Part shown: positions 44,613-55,710 of the stretch, piece by piece
Position numbering within the stretch: the first letter of the stretch is position 1
Layout of the letters: each line of letters opens with the position of its first letter
From: Calamus simplicifolius
Taxonomy: Eukaryota; Streptophyta; Magnoliopsida; Arecales; Arecaceae
Assembly (NCBI GenBank): GCA_900491605.1
Contig: UESW01000051.1
Location: 1 to 64,000, forward strand
DNA: 64,000 nt
Direction of reading: 5' to 3'
Translations under genes and position numbers: made by a program
The notes under the pieces: model-generated
Database searches by the model: none
The model's input: only the letters and a program-made list of their open reading frames with translations
Told to the model about the DNA's origin: nothing

Positions 44613-45727
44613 TGTTTGGGGGTAAAATCGACATTGCATTAATATCCGTGCGAGAAGGCTAAGGTCGACCTCCTCCCTTCGCCTTTCTGGGCTTCCATAG
44701 CTCGGCTTCCTCTGGGCTTCCGTAGCTCGGCTCCTTCCGGGCTTCCATAGCTCGGCTTCCTCCGGGCTTCCGTAGCTCGGCCCTTCCGGGCTTCCATAGC
44801 TCGGTCCTTCCGGGCTTCCATAGCTCGGCCCTTCCGGGCTTCCATAGCTCAGCCTTCTCGGGCTTCCATAGCTCGGCTCCTTCCGGGCTTCCATAGCTCG
44901 GCTTCCTCCGGGCTTCCGTAGCTCGGCCCTTCTGGGCTTCCATAGCTTGGCCCTTCCGGGCTTCCCTACCTCGACTTTCCCGGGCTTCCCTAGCTTGGCT
45001 TTTTCGGGCTTCCCTAGCTCGGCCCTTCCGGGCTTTCCTAGCTCGCTTTCCCCTCGAGTCTCCATGACCCAGCTTCATCAAGCAATCCACGACCTAATAC
45101 CTACCTCCTTGGAACCTGACGCAGGAGAGCCCAGGCTTGCCAGAATGACATCCTAGATGAGGAATCATATCGAGACGTGGCCTAGAACCTATCATAACTG
45201 CCCTAGGTCTACTCGACCAGATCTCAAAACATAAGGGCGCTCTCCCAGCCGTCGATCCCCTAACAAACAGGATACGGATCCCACGGCCCCACAGCGGCCT
45301 GATTCTGTCCACCTCCGTATCCTAACAACCTCTGAACCTTCCAGAAGACACTCAAGGTCCAGGTGACAGTCTATAAATTGGACACCCCCAGATTTCCTCA
45401 GGTACGCATCTCCTTACGCATACGCATGCATCTTTTTGGCACACCCATACGTGCGCTCTCACTCTCGCTGCTCTCTCCGGTGGCTCGTTGGTGCTCTTGC
45501 CCTCTAGAGCTCTCGATTGGCCGTCCCCGGAGAGGTCTCCCGGAGAGATCCACCTCCCCATTATCTGGTTGATCACCGATTTCTTCTTCACTGACTTGAG
45601 CGTCGGAGGGTCTTCCACGGAGGGCCAACCCCAACGCCTCTCGCGTGAGGACTTTTTGTGCAGGTCCGCTCCCTCTTCCCTGGAGATCGACCGCGCCCGA
45701 GTCAGAGGACGGATCCCGGCGGCAACA
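44613..45727 (+). repeat. Tat element 3' LTR
   Basis: 1115 bp, from TGTTTGGGGGTAAAATCG to GGCGGCAACA, with the 24-bp array at 44685-45050 and TATAAAT at 45372-45378. Partner of 29639-30727. Confidence 0.93.
45372..45378 (+). promoter_or_regulatory. TATA box of the 3' LTR
   Basis: TATAAAT in context CAGTC...TGGAC. The same site in the 5' LTR is GATAAAT. Confidence 0.6.
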
Positions 45728-45732
45728 AGATG

Positions 45733-47219
45733 AGTCCCTGGAAAGTCGATTATTGATTTACATATTGTATTTTATTCAAAACTTATTTTGTACATGTTCA
45801 TCATCATTAATAAATTTTTTTATTAAAGTTTTTATATATATGTTGATGTGTCATATATTGTTCATGACATTGATGGTCAATGATATATATTTTCAAGAGT
45901 TAAAAATTAAAAATACATATCATAATAGATTAACTCCTAAAATGCTCCCAATCAATTGATCAATCAAAGGAAAGATGAGAATGTTGGTAAATGTATAATA
46001 TTGGTACCGAGCGCGATTATACAAGAACTCACTTGTCGGTGACTTCTTGAAGATGTAGTGGTGTAAGTGATCCTCTACCTATGGTACTTTGGCTACTCAC
46101 ATTAGGGTTATTACAATTTGACTACATATTACCTTGAGCCTTTTAGGCATCAAGGGTATTATGGATTTATTAGCCCTAATAGAAAGGAAGAAGTCTTATG
46201 TTGTTTAGAAGACTATGTTCATAAATCCGTGGCCATAGTAGGTGATTACGGAAAGAGTTTTCATAAGTAATCCCAAGTTGAACTCAAGTCAATTAAATAT
46301 TATATATGATCGATATTGATGGTTTGACAAGTTATCCTTGATCAAGACCCTATCATGACTCTTGATAGAAGGACTATACTAAATGACAACTATATTTAGG
46401 GTTCCTTCTTCTAACCACTTATGTGCAGAAGATCTTAAGTCTTTTTCATTAACCACTCAGGTTTTTTTTTTTTTTTGATTTCCTTAGGTAGATATTTTTT
46501 TTATCCTAACCTAGTAAAATAAGCATTTAATATAAAATATATTGACGTAAAAGTTCAAATTCATGTGCTAGGAGAGAGAATATCTAGGGATGCACATCCC
46601 ATCTATATCAAGCGTGCCGATAAACTTTTGTAGCCTTTCTCTTCTAAAACACTGCAATTTGGAGATATGATCCTGCAATTGCTGCAGATAGATAGGATTC
46701 CGCACGCAGTGTGTGCATCCCAAGCGTTCTTATCCCTCAATATGCCTACCCCTTCAATTCCCTCCTTCCATCTATATATAAATAGAAAGGGGATGTAGCC
46801 TTAAAAATGAACAGGATAAAAGGAAACAAAGCGTGAGAGTGGTTTCTGAGAGGAAGAAAGCTGTGAGCCTTCTTGACAAGTAAGAAAAGGGTTTGCTGCA
46901 CCATCTTCACCGAAGAGGATCTACAATAAGCTAGCACTTGATGATCAGCCCACTCCGAAGGAATAATAGCCCTGCATGCATACCCGTAAAGATCAGACGC
47001 ATGAATGGCTCCAATACGGGACCTAAAAATCAATCAGGATTTTGTATCAAGTTGAAGAGTTCGACATAACCAAGTAAGATTTAAATGTTAAATTTATCAA
47101 AACATTAGATTTAATCTCAAATCATTGCAAATAATGAGAAAATAAAATTTAAAATTTATTTGTTCATTTTTAAAATTTTAAATTTATTCATATGTGTCTA
47201 GTTGCATCGGCATGGTCCT
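45733..47219. other. Unassigned AT-rich segment with promoter-like sequence
   Basis: The first 20 bp continue gypsy-A gag; from about 45750 to 47215 the DNA is AT-rich and matches no element I recognise. A TATA-like word TATATATAAATAG lies at about 46771-46785 (plus strand), followed by purine-rich sequence like a plant 5' leader. A minus-strand frame of 95 codons (47033-46746, IFRSRIGAIHASDLYGYA) resembles nothing known to me. It may be a solo LTR, a non-autonomous element or captured promoter DNA. Confidence 0.4.
46771..46785 (+). promoter_or_regulatory. TATA-box-like word in unassigned DNA
   Basis: CTATATATAAATAGA followed by AAGGGGATG. Strong match to a plant TATA element; downstream gene not identified. 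Confidence 0.35.
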
Positions 47220-47446
47220 AATCTATTAATTAGAGCACCTTTCGGCTCTCCAAATCACTCCTCGAATCGAAGAGGGCTCGACATCGATTATCGATCAGCT
47301 CTCCCTATTCGTTGGTTGGAGATACGAGGTCTCAGAAATCCCCATTAGGGACCTCGCCCACCAACTCTTCCAATCTTCAGATCCATTCTTGGGCCTCTGT
47401 AAGCGTCATCTTAGTGTTGCTCTGTGAGCCAGAACTTTACCAACTA
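47220..47446 (-). pseudogene. Gypsy-A gag start
   Basis: Downstream of the primer site on the minus strand, an ATG near 47413 opens MTLTEAQEWI, then after a stop RLEELVGEVPNGDF and ALFDSRSDLESR. The acidic, helical wording fits a chromoviral gag N-terminus. It breaks off at 47220 where the unassigned segment begins and gag resumes at about 45750 and 29638. Confidence 0.5.
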
Positions 47447-47459
47447 GGATTTGATACCA
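47447..47459 (-). promoter_or_regulatory. Gypsy-A primer binding site
   Basis: TGGTATCAAATCC on the minus strand, two bases after an LTR end (GTGACA), matches the initiator tRNA-Met primer site TGGTATCAGAGCC with two changes. Confidence 0.65.
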
Positions 47460-47461
47460 CT

Positions 47462-47728
47462 TGTCACAAGGCTAGGCTTTGCAGTGAAATTTTTTTCACC
47501 TCTCTGCCGTGTGGCACTTGGGCACCGACGGCCAAGTCAGCCTTCTTACCACGCTCACAGCACACTAAATGTCACACACACCAAGCAATCCATAAGACGC
47601 ATAATATTTATGAGAGAATCTCCCAACCTTATTTGTATTCAACTCAAGAAAAGGATGTAATAACCCATCGCTTTCAATGGTCCTAATTTTATCTCCCAAC
47701 CTTATTTGTATTCAACTCAAGAAAAGGA
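47462..47728 (-). repeat. Gypsy-A 5' LTR, piece 1
   Basis: On the plus strand starts TGTCACAAGGCTAGGC and runs to the copia-2 target site (AAGGA). The LTR resumes at 54554 with AAGGATACAAAGGGC. The last part has been duplicated together with the start of copia-2. Confidence 0.6.
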
Positions 47729-47763
47729 TGTAATAACCCGTCGCTTTCAATGGTCCTAATTTT
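47618..47763. repeat. 73-bp tandem duplication across the copia-2 left junction
   Basis: 47618-47690 and 47691-47763 are nearly identical. Each copy consists of 38 bp of gypsy-A LTR (ATCTCCCAACCTTATTTG...), including the target word AAGGA, and the first 35 bp of the copia-2 LTR (TGTAATAACCC...). The copies differ at CCATCG/CCGTCG. Confidence 0.88.
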
Positions 47764-48256
47764 ATTACATCGTTTCACTAATTAATAAGTGATAATGCCC
47801 CCCCTTAAAAGTTGAACGCCTACTTGATGGGAGCAGGCGGTGAAGGGATTTGAGTTAAATAGGGAACCCTCCCTAAGGCTTTCAACAAGGTTATCGAAAG
47901 AAAAACCAAAATAAGCGGAGGCATTGAGTCCCTGATCAAGAGCACATCCTGAGGGCATACACCATCAGAGTGCGATGGCTCATTGATTGGAAGAACTCAA
48001 TCAAGATTCATCGAGAGGAGGAAGATCAATCAAGATCCATCGAGAGGAGGAGAAAGATCAATCAAGATCCCTAGAGAGAAGGAAGATCAAGATCCCGTGC
48101 AGCTGATTCAAGGAAGATCGAATTCCTTACCCTCATCGGAAAGAAAATTAATAATAATGGCTGAAGGTATTTATCGATCATAACTTGCAATATATATTGA
48201 TACCGTATTTTCTCATATTTGATATCATGATCAATATATTTAAATTAAGTCTTACA
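47729..48256 (+). repeat. Copia-2 5' LTR
   Basis: 528 bp, TGTAATAACCCGTCGC to AAGTCTTACA. Partner of 54010-54553; differences are mainly a longer C run and small indels in the AGAGGAGGA region of the right copy. Confidence 0.9.
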
Positions 48257-48257
48257 T

Positions 48258-48268
48258 TTGGTATCAGA
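48258..48268 (+). promoter_or_regulatory. Copia-2 primer binding site
   Basis: TGGTATCAGAG starts near the end of the 5' LTR and fits initiator tRNA-Met. Confidence 0.75.
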
Positions 48269-49678
48269 GAAATTTAAACCTCTGCCTTATTTGTGAGTGT
48301 TTCTATCAAAGTTTCTCTTTTCAAGCAATTTATGCCGCGTGTTTTCCGTTTTCAGTTTTTCGGATCTCAGGTTTCGATTTTCTCAGTTCTGATCTTTGTT
48401 CATTGACAGAAACCATTAAACCTATTCAGATTCCGATTTTTTGCGGAAACAAAACGTGGCCTCTTTCTTTTCTATTAAAGATTTCTTTCTGCATTAAAGG
48501 TTTCCCGAATTTCTTTTTGGTATTAAAGAGATAGCATTAAAGAAAGAAAAGAAAAGAAACGTAGCATTAAAGAAAAGAAAAACTAAAGAAAGGAAATGCA
48601 GCGGAAACGTGGCTTCCATAACCACATGCGGTGACATATTAAAAAAAGAAAAACTTTCGGTTTTCGTTTTCTCGCTTATGGTCTTTCCGTTCTCTCACGG
48701 ATTTAAAATCTGGATTGGTTGAATTTTAAATGCATTTATTATCTGTTTAATGTTTTATTAAATCATGTAACATGATTTATTTTTATCATTTGTTTCTTGA
48801 GTTTAAATTTTTGTATTAAAATACGCCTCCTGAGTCTCTATGCCTACGGTGTTTTGCATAGACTGGCCCAAGGGAATAATGAGCTACGGCCGGACGTGTT
48901 TTAATTAACAAAATTTTTTCTTAAGATGATAATTTTAAAATTCATTAAATAGATATTGAAATGTTGTCTCCTGTTCTGCATACTAGATTTATTCTATGCA
49001 TGAATTTGGTGGTAGTGTGAAAATCACAGTGCAAATCCTTTCAAGGTCTGATTGGTCAGTTGGTGTCTAGAAAGGTAAAGAGATTGTGGTTACTTAATTG
49101 GTTCCGTTGACTGACCTAAGGAAAGCAACGGGGGACCCCCCCACTTCTCTTTCACTGGCCTGGCCAATTTGACTAACTCAGATCTTGATTTGGAAATGTT
49201 ACGTTGATTAAGATCACTACCTAATAATCATGCTAAATTGGTTAATCTATATGCATATAATGGAATCATGTCATGTGATCAATATGATGTTGATTAATTG
49301 AGGAGTAGCCACAGCATCTTTGATTAATCAAAATTATATATTGAGTTGCAAAGATCACATAAGGTTAGATGACATTAATTGTGACTAATTATATTAATGT
49401 AATGAATCTTATCCCACAGGAATTTTTGTTGCACTAATATAATTAATTAGGATGCGATAACAAATTATTTTCTTAATTACCCACAGGAATTAAGAAAGGA
49501 ATATAATTTGTTAGTCACATCATTAAGCTAATGAGTCTATTTGAGTATAATAACTTAGCCCACAGGTAGTTATTGTATGTTATTGATTCATGTTATTGCA
49601 TGTTTACATTGGTAAAACATGACATCAAGTTATATGCCTCAAATTCAATTACATGAACATGATTTTATTTTTATGCAG
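48269..49678 (+). other. Copia-2 leader, possibly with an intron
   Basis: About 1.4 kb of AT-rich DNA between primer site and gag with no coding frame. It begins with a donor-like TTGTGAGTGT (GT at 48293) and ends with a pyrimidine-rich stretch and acceptor TTTTTATGCAG at 49678, immediately before gag, so it could be spliced. It also carries purine-rich repeats AAAGAAAAGAAA and GCATTAAAG near 48530-48590. Confidence 0.4.
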
Positions 49679-49683
49679 CTATT

Positions 49684-52600
49684 TTGCCTGTTAATATTTC
49701 TGATATGAAATGTGACATTCCCGATTTAAGTGGTGATAATTATAAATTATGGAAGGAGAGAATTCTTCTTCAATTAGGGTGCATGGATATTGACTATGCT
49801 ATCAGGAAGGATGAACCACATTCAGTTACATCTACTAGCACTCAGGCTGAGATTGCTGCGTATGAACGATGGGAACGGTCCAATCGCCTCAGTATGATGT
49901 TCATACGTACTAAAATTTCTGCTAGTATACGTGGTTCAATTCCTGAGTGCAAAAATGTCAAGGAACTTCTGAAGGCTATTGATGCACAATTTGAGTCTTC
50001 AGATAAGGCAATGGCTAGCACCCTAATGACAAAATTATCATCAATGAAGCTCACTACGGTTGGAGGTGTGCGTGAGCACATCATGAAGATGAGGGACATT
50101 GCGGCTCAGTTGAAATCCCTAGAGGTTGAGATGTCAGAATCTTTCTTGGTGCACTTTATTTTGAGCTCACTCCCACAGCAATATAGTCCCTTCAAAATAT
50201 CTTACAACACACATAAGGACAAATGGTCAATTAATGAACTTCTGACCATGTGTGTTCAAGAGGAAGGGAGGCTGATTTTAGAAATGGGAGAAAGTGCACA
50301 TTTAGTCACTCAGAGAAAGACTAAAGCTCCCAAAGCCAAACGCAAAGGAAAGGGTAAAGTATCCATCCATACAGAAGACAAGAAGGAGTCCAAGTGCTTC
50401 TTTTGCAAGAAGAAAGGCATATAAAGAAAGATTGTCTCAAATTCAAAGCTTGGCTTGACAAGAAAGGTACTCTAACCTCATTCGTATGTCATGAATCCAA
50501 TTTGGTTATATGTCATAACACATGGTGGATTGATTCTGGTTCTACAATCCATGTTTCAAATACCTTGCAGGGTTTTCTAAATCAAAGGAAACCATTGGGA
50601 AGTGAACAAAGCATCTATTCAGGAAACAAGATGGGTTCACATGTGGAAGCAATTGGAACGTGCAGACTTATTTTACATTCTGGTTTTGTTTTGGATTTGG
50701 AAAAGACATTTTATATTCCAAGTTTCTCTAGAAATTTGATTTCAGTGTCAAGGCTTGTACCAGCAGGATATCCTTTAATTTTAATAAAAGCTCTGTTGAT
50801 TTATTTTATAAATCTAAGCTTATTGGGAATGGTACATTGTCAGACAATCTTTTCCAAATCAATTTGAAAAATAATACCACCTATAATGTGATGCACGCCC
50901 AAACTGGTATGAAAAGATGTGTTATAAATGAGAATTCCTCTATTTTGTGGCATCGGAGATTAGGTCATATCTCCATTGAGAGAATTAAAAGATTAGTAAA
51001 AGATGGAGTACTTGATACTCTTGATTTTACTGATTTTGACACTTGTGTGGACTGCATAAAGGGAAAGCAAACCAACAAGTCCAAGAAAATGCCAAGAGAA
51101 GTTCGGAAATACTGGAGATCATACATACGGATATCTGTAGCCCAGATATGGATTCGTATGGTCAGAGATACTTCATCTCATTTATTGATGACTATTCACG
51201 ATATATGTATCTCTACCTACTTCATAATAAGAACGAAGCATTAGATGCCTTTAAGGTATTTAAGGCAGAAGTAGAGAAACAATGCGGCAAGCAAATTAAA
51301 ATCGTGAGGTCAGATAGAGGTGGAGAATATTATGGTAGATACACTGAGAATGGACAAGCACCTGGTCCGTTTGCTCGGTTTCTTGAAGAAAATGGAATTG
51401 TTGCACAATACACCATGCCAGGGTCTCCTGACCAAAACGGTGTAGCTGAAAGGAGAAACCGGACATTATTGGACATGGTAAGGAGCATGATTGTCAGCTC
51501 TAACTTACCTAAATCCTTGTGGACTGAAGCTCTTAAAACTGCTGCGTATATATTGAATCGGGTTCCAACCAAGGCTGTTTCCAAACGCCATTTGAGTTAT
51601 TTAAAGGTTGGAAACCAAGTCTGCAACATATACGTGTTTGGGGATGCCCATCTGAAGTAAGAGTCTATAATCCACAAGAAAAGAAACTAGACCCAAGGAC
51701 TATTAGTGGATACTTTATTGGATATGCTGAGAAGTCCAAGGGTTATAGATTTTATTGTCCATCTCACAGCACTAGGATTGTGGAATCAAGAAATGCAAAA
51801 TTTCTTGAGAATGACTTGATCAGTGGGAGTGATCAATCTCAGTATTTGGCTTCTTCTGAGAAAGATCATTCAGTTATTCCAGCTTCCACTTCAAGTGAGG
51901 GATTGGTTGTTATTTATAGCACTCCTCAAACTCAATTAAGTGCCCAACAACCAGTCATTGAGATTTCACAAGCTGATGGTAATCTAGAAGATCGTGTTGT
52001 TCATCAACAATCAGTTGTGCAAGATACTCCTCAAGAGGTCATTGACACAACATTAAGAAGATCAACTAGAATAAAGAAATCAGCAATTCCTAGTGATTAT
52101 GTTGTGTATCTACATGAATCTGACTATAACATTGGAGCCGAAAATGATCCTGAAACGTTTTCACAAGCCATGAGTTCTAAGGAATCAAACTTGTGGTTCA
52201 ATGCCATGAAGGACGAGATGGAATCTATGGCATCTAATCGAGTCTGGGATCTTGTTGAGTTGCCTGATGGTGTAAAAGCCATTGGATGTAGATGGATCTT
52301 CAAAATAAAGAAAGACTCACAAGGCAACATTGAGAGATATAAAGCAAGACTCGTTGCCAAAGGATTCACTCAGAGGGAAGGAATCGACTACACGAGACAT
52401 TTTCTCCTGTATCCAAGAAAGACTCTCTCCGAATAATTATGGCATTGGTAGCTCATTTTGATTTTGAGTTACATCAAATGGATGTGAAGACCGCATTCCT
52501 TAATGGAGATCTAGAGGAAGAGGTTTACATGAAACAGCCTGAAGGATTTTCCTCTGGTGATGGTGAGCATTTGGTTTGCAAGCTTAAGAAATCCATATAT

Positions 52601-53716
52601 GGATTGAAACAAGCCTCACGTCAGTGGTATTTAAAATTTCATGATGTGATCTCTTCCTTTGGTTTTGAAGAGAACATCATGGATCAATGTATATACCAGA
52701 AGGTTAGTGGGAGCAAAATTTGTTTCTTGGTCCTATATGTGGATGACATTCTACTTGCAACCAATGATAAAGGGTTGCTATATGAGGTGAAACAATTTCT
52801 CTCCAAAAATTTTGATATGAAAGATATGAGTGAGGCATCTTATGTCATTGGCATTAAGATCCATAGAGAAAGATCTCGAGGCATTTTGGGATTGTCTCAA
52901 GAAACTTATATCAATAAAGTCTTGGAGAGATTTCAGATGAAAAATTGTTCACCAAGTGTTGCACCTATAGTGAAGGGTGACAAGTTCGCTTTGAACCAGT
53001 GCCCTAAAAATGAACTTGAACGGGAACAGATGCACAACATTCCATATGCTTCAGCTGTTGGAAGCCTAATGTATGCTCAGGTTTGCACAAGACCTGACAT
53101 TGCATTTGCAGTAGGAATGTTGGGAAGATATCAGAGTAATCCAGGTTTAGACCACTGGAGAGCTGCTAAAAAGGTCATGAGGTATCTTCAAGGGACCAAG
53201 GACTACATGCTCATGTATAGACAAACTGATCATTTGGAGATAGAGGGCTACTCAGATTCGGACTTTGCTGGCTGCGTTGATTCTCGGAAATCAACATCAG
53301 GATTTATATTTATGTTAGCTGGTGGAGCCATATCATGGAGGAGTGCAAAGCAGACTTTGACTGCTACCTCTACTATGGAAGCGGAGTTCGTTGCTTGTTT
53401 TGAGGCTACATCGCAAGGTGTATGGTTGAAGAGTTTCATCTCAGGGCTTAGAATTGTTGACTCTATTACTAGGCCAATTAAATTGTACTGTGACAATTCA
53501 GCTGCTGTATTTTTGGCTAAAAACCATAAGAGTGGTAGTCGAAGTAAACATATCGACATTAAGTATTTAGCCATAAGAGAACGTGTTAAAGAAAATAAAG
53601 TGGTCATAGAACACGTTAGCACTGAATTGATGATAGCTGATCCTTTGACTAAAGGCATGCCAATTAAGAATTTTAAGGATCATGTGATAAGAATGGGAGT
53701 TGGTTCCATGATATAA
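49684..53716 (+). pseudogene. Copia-2 gag-pol
   Basis: The reading opens at 49684; the first ATG in frame is 49705. Gag: MKCDIPDLSGDNYKLWKERI and LSSLPQQYSPFKISYNTH, knuckle CFFCKKKG with the frame lost by one base near 50418 inside the knuckle. Protease WWIDSGSTIHVSN, gag-pre-integrase WHRRLGHISIERIKRL with CVDCIKGK, integrase IHTDICSPDMDSYG and GVAERRNRTLLDM, RT GCRWIFKIKKDSQGNIERY and YVDDILLATND (YVDD intact), RNase H SDSDFAGCVDSRKSTSGF and LYCDNSAAVFLAKNH. Frame changes near 50418, 50780, 51100, 51585 and 52400. The last 425 codons (52439-53716) are open. Confidence 0.9.
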
Positions 53717-53997
53717 TTGTATGGATAACAATTTGTACAAAGAAACTCTTATTTCAATTATTTGTTTATTTCTCATTCAGGTGTACACGTTATTTGACTT
53801 TTGAGAAATGACAAACTTTTCTTTTGGACTCTGAATAAACATATGGTTTATTCATTATGTTATGTTGTCACATTTGGAATAGTGGTAAAGAAATTGAATG
53901 CATTGTAATACATAGAAGATAATACTCAATTATAGAGGACCTATCGCTATGATTCATGTATTTAGTTTCTTGTTCAGTGTTGATAAAATATACGGAC

Positions 53998-54009
53998 CAA
54001 GTGGGAGAA
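53998..54009 (+). promoter_or_regulatory. Copia-2 polypurine tract
   Basis: CAAGTGGGAGAA directly before the 3' LTR. Confidence 0.75.
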
Positions 54010-54553
54010 TGTAATAACCCATCGCTTTCAATGGTCCTAATTTTATTACTATCATTTCACTAATTAATAAGTGATAACGCCCCCCCCCCCCCCCTTAAAA
54101 GTTGAACACCTGCTTGATGGGAGCAGGCGGTGAAGGGATTTGAGTTAAAATAGGGAACCCTTCCTAAGGCTTTCAACAAGGTTATCGAAAGAAAAACCAA
54201 AATAAGCGAAGGCATTGAGTCCCTGATCAAGAGCACATCCTGAGGGCATACACCATCAGAGTGCGATGGCTCATTGATTGGAAGAACTCAATCAAGATCC
54301 ATCGAGATGAGGAAGATCAATCAAGATCCATCGAGAGGAGGAGGAAGAACTCAATCAAGATCCCTAGAGAGAAGGAAGATCAAGATCCCGTGCAGCTGAT
54401 TCAAGGAAGATCAAATTCCTTACCCTCATCGGAAAGAAAATTAAGAATAATGGCTAGAGGTATTTATCGATCTTAACTTGCATGATAAATATATTGATAC
54501 CGTATTTCTGCATATTTGATATCGTGATCAATATATTTAAATTAAGTCTTACA
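54010..54553 (+). repeat. Copia-2 3' LTR
   Basis: 544 bp, TGTAATAACCCATCGC to AAGTCTTACA, followed by AAGGA. Confidence 0.9.
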
Positions 54554-55028
54554 AAGGATACAAAGGGCTCACGATGGTAAGCACACAACTTCTCACCGTT
54601 GCACTCAACTCACCCACAAACACTCAGAACTTCCTCCTTACCACGCTTGGGACTCTTTGTGTTTGCCTTGGATCTCCTTGCGTTTTTGCAATACACTCCT
54701 TAGGCGCCCATCCAATGGCTGATTTACAGGCGTGCTGGACGTGGCCCATTTCCACCGAAGACGAGGCTTGATCTCTTTGAAAGTCGAAGCCTGGCTTTAT
54801 TCGATTGCTTGGTGTAAGCCATCATGCAACCTGATCCTGCCGCACTCCTTGCTCAGTCGTGCCGCGTTCGTGCGCTCGCCTGCACCACACGCACCTAGTG
54901 CATGCTGGTCTTCCGCACACCCGCCGTTGGTCTGTGGCCATGCGTGTGCCCTACACATGCCTGCGTTTGCATCAATCGCACGTGTGTCCGTTGCTAGTTA
55001 GCTTGAGCTCCTTGGCCAAAGTGTTGTG
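54554..55028 (-). repeat. Gypsy-A 5' LTR, piece 2
   Basis: Continues the LTR from 47728 (AAGGATACAAAGGGCTC). C-rich plus strand with no genuine gene; open frames of up to 89 codons are not conserved-looking. Assignment rests on position and on the restored target site. Confidence 0.5.
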
Positions 55029-55627
55029 CTATGGCCGGGAGCTTATATTTGCACAGCAAAAATTGCTCAGTACATTTCCTAAATTTTTTTAAAAAAAATT
55101 AATTCCTAAACTATCCTTAAAATCCTCACCCCTCCTCCTCGCTTCTCCCTCCTTGTTCGCTTCGGCAGCCCCCCACTTTCTCCTCCTTCCCCGTTTGCTC
55201 TAGCAGGCCCCCCTCCTTCGGCTTCCCCCTTCCCCGTTCGCTCTGGCAGACCCCCTTCGTTCCTTAGTTCGCTCTGGCAGCCCTCCCCCCGGCTTCCTCC
55301 CATTTTCTGTTCGCTCCAATGGACCCCTCCCTCAGTTTGCTCCGGTAACCCTCTCCCGGCTTCCTCCCCCTTCCCCCATTCGCTTCAACGCCCCCTCCTT
55401 CCCTTCGAGCACCGGGGTACGGAGGGGGTTGGTGCCCGGAAGGGGGAACCGCTTAAGCGAACAAGGAAGAGGGAGAAGTCGGGGGGGGGGGGTTTGCCAG
55501 AGCGGAGTGTACGAAAAAGGGGGGTGAGAGAGGATTTTAAGGATAGTTTAAAAATTATATTTTTTAAAAAAATTGAGAGGTGTACTAAGCAATTTTTGTG
55601 ATGCATATAAAAGCTCCCGCTATGGCC
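55029..55627. mobile_element. Foldback (MITE-like) element
   Basis: The arms are inverted copies. Left 55029-55140 (CTATGGCC, GGGAGCTTATATTTGCA, AAAAATTGCTCAGTAC, AAACTATCCTTAAAATCCTC) pairs with right 55519-55627 (GAGGATTTTAAGGATAGTTT, GTACTAAGCAATTTTT, TGCATATAAAAGCTCCC). Inverted similarity continues inward into a C-rich/G-rich middle (TTCGCTCTGGCAG against CTTAAGCGAACAAGG and TGCCAGAGCG). No coding capacity. Target duplication not identified. Confidence 0.7.
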
Positions 55628-55705
55628 CTTTCCGCACGCTCATGTTCCAGTGCCCCACTTTAGGTGCCAAAGTCTTAGCCAACCTCGCCAAGCCCTACTT
55701 GGCCA
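55628..55705 (-). repeat. Gypsy-A 5' LTR, piece 3
   Basis: Short C-rich stretch between the foldback element and CACTA-3, ending in CGCCAAGCCCTACTTGGCCA. Its last 21 bp also occur inverted inside CACTA-3 at 55838-55858. Confidence 0.4.
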
Positions 55706-55710
55706 CACTA

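Larger units (their letters stand above)
29639..45727 (+). mobile_element. Tat-lineage Ty3/gypsy element, 16.1 kb, complete structure
   Basis: LTRs at 29639-30727 and 44613-45727, a perfect 5-bp target duplication AGATG (29634-29638 and 45728-45732), primer site, gag, pol with two RNase H domains, polypurine tract, and about 8.4 kb between integrase and the 3' LTR holding tandem arrays and antisense genes. The second RNase H and a spliced antisense ORF are known traits of the Tat/Retand/Ogre group. It is inserted in gypsy-A gag. Confidence 0.93.
47729..54553 (+). mobile_element. Copia-2: complete Ty1/copia element, 6.8 kb
   Basis: LTRs at 47729-48256 and 54010-54553, perfect target duplication AAGGA (47724-47728 and 54554-54558), initiator-Met primer site, gag-pol on the plus strand and polypurine tract. 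It is inserted in the gypsy-A LTR. Coding is broken by several one-base changes. Confidence 0.92.

Noticed and set aside
29639..45050. CRISPR-like interpretation of the regular arrays
   Set aside because: Units are contiguous with no unique spacers, and this is plant nuclear DNA.
46746..47033. 95-codon minus frame as a gene
   Set aside because: No recognisable domain, Phe/Leu-rich low-value composition, and it lies antisense across a promoter-like leader.
52439..53716. 425-codon frame as an independent gene
   Set aside because: It is the RT/RNase H part of copia-2 that happens to be free of stops after the frame change near 52400.
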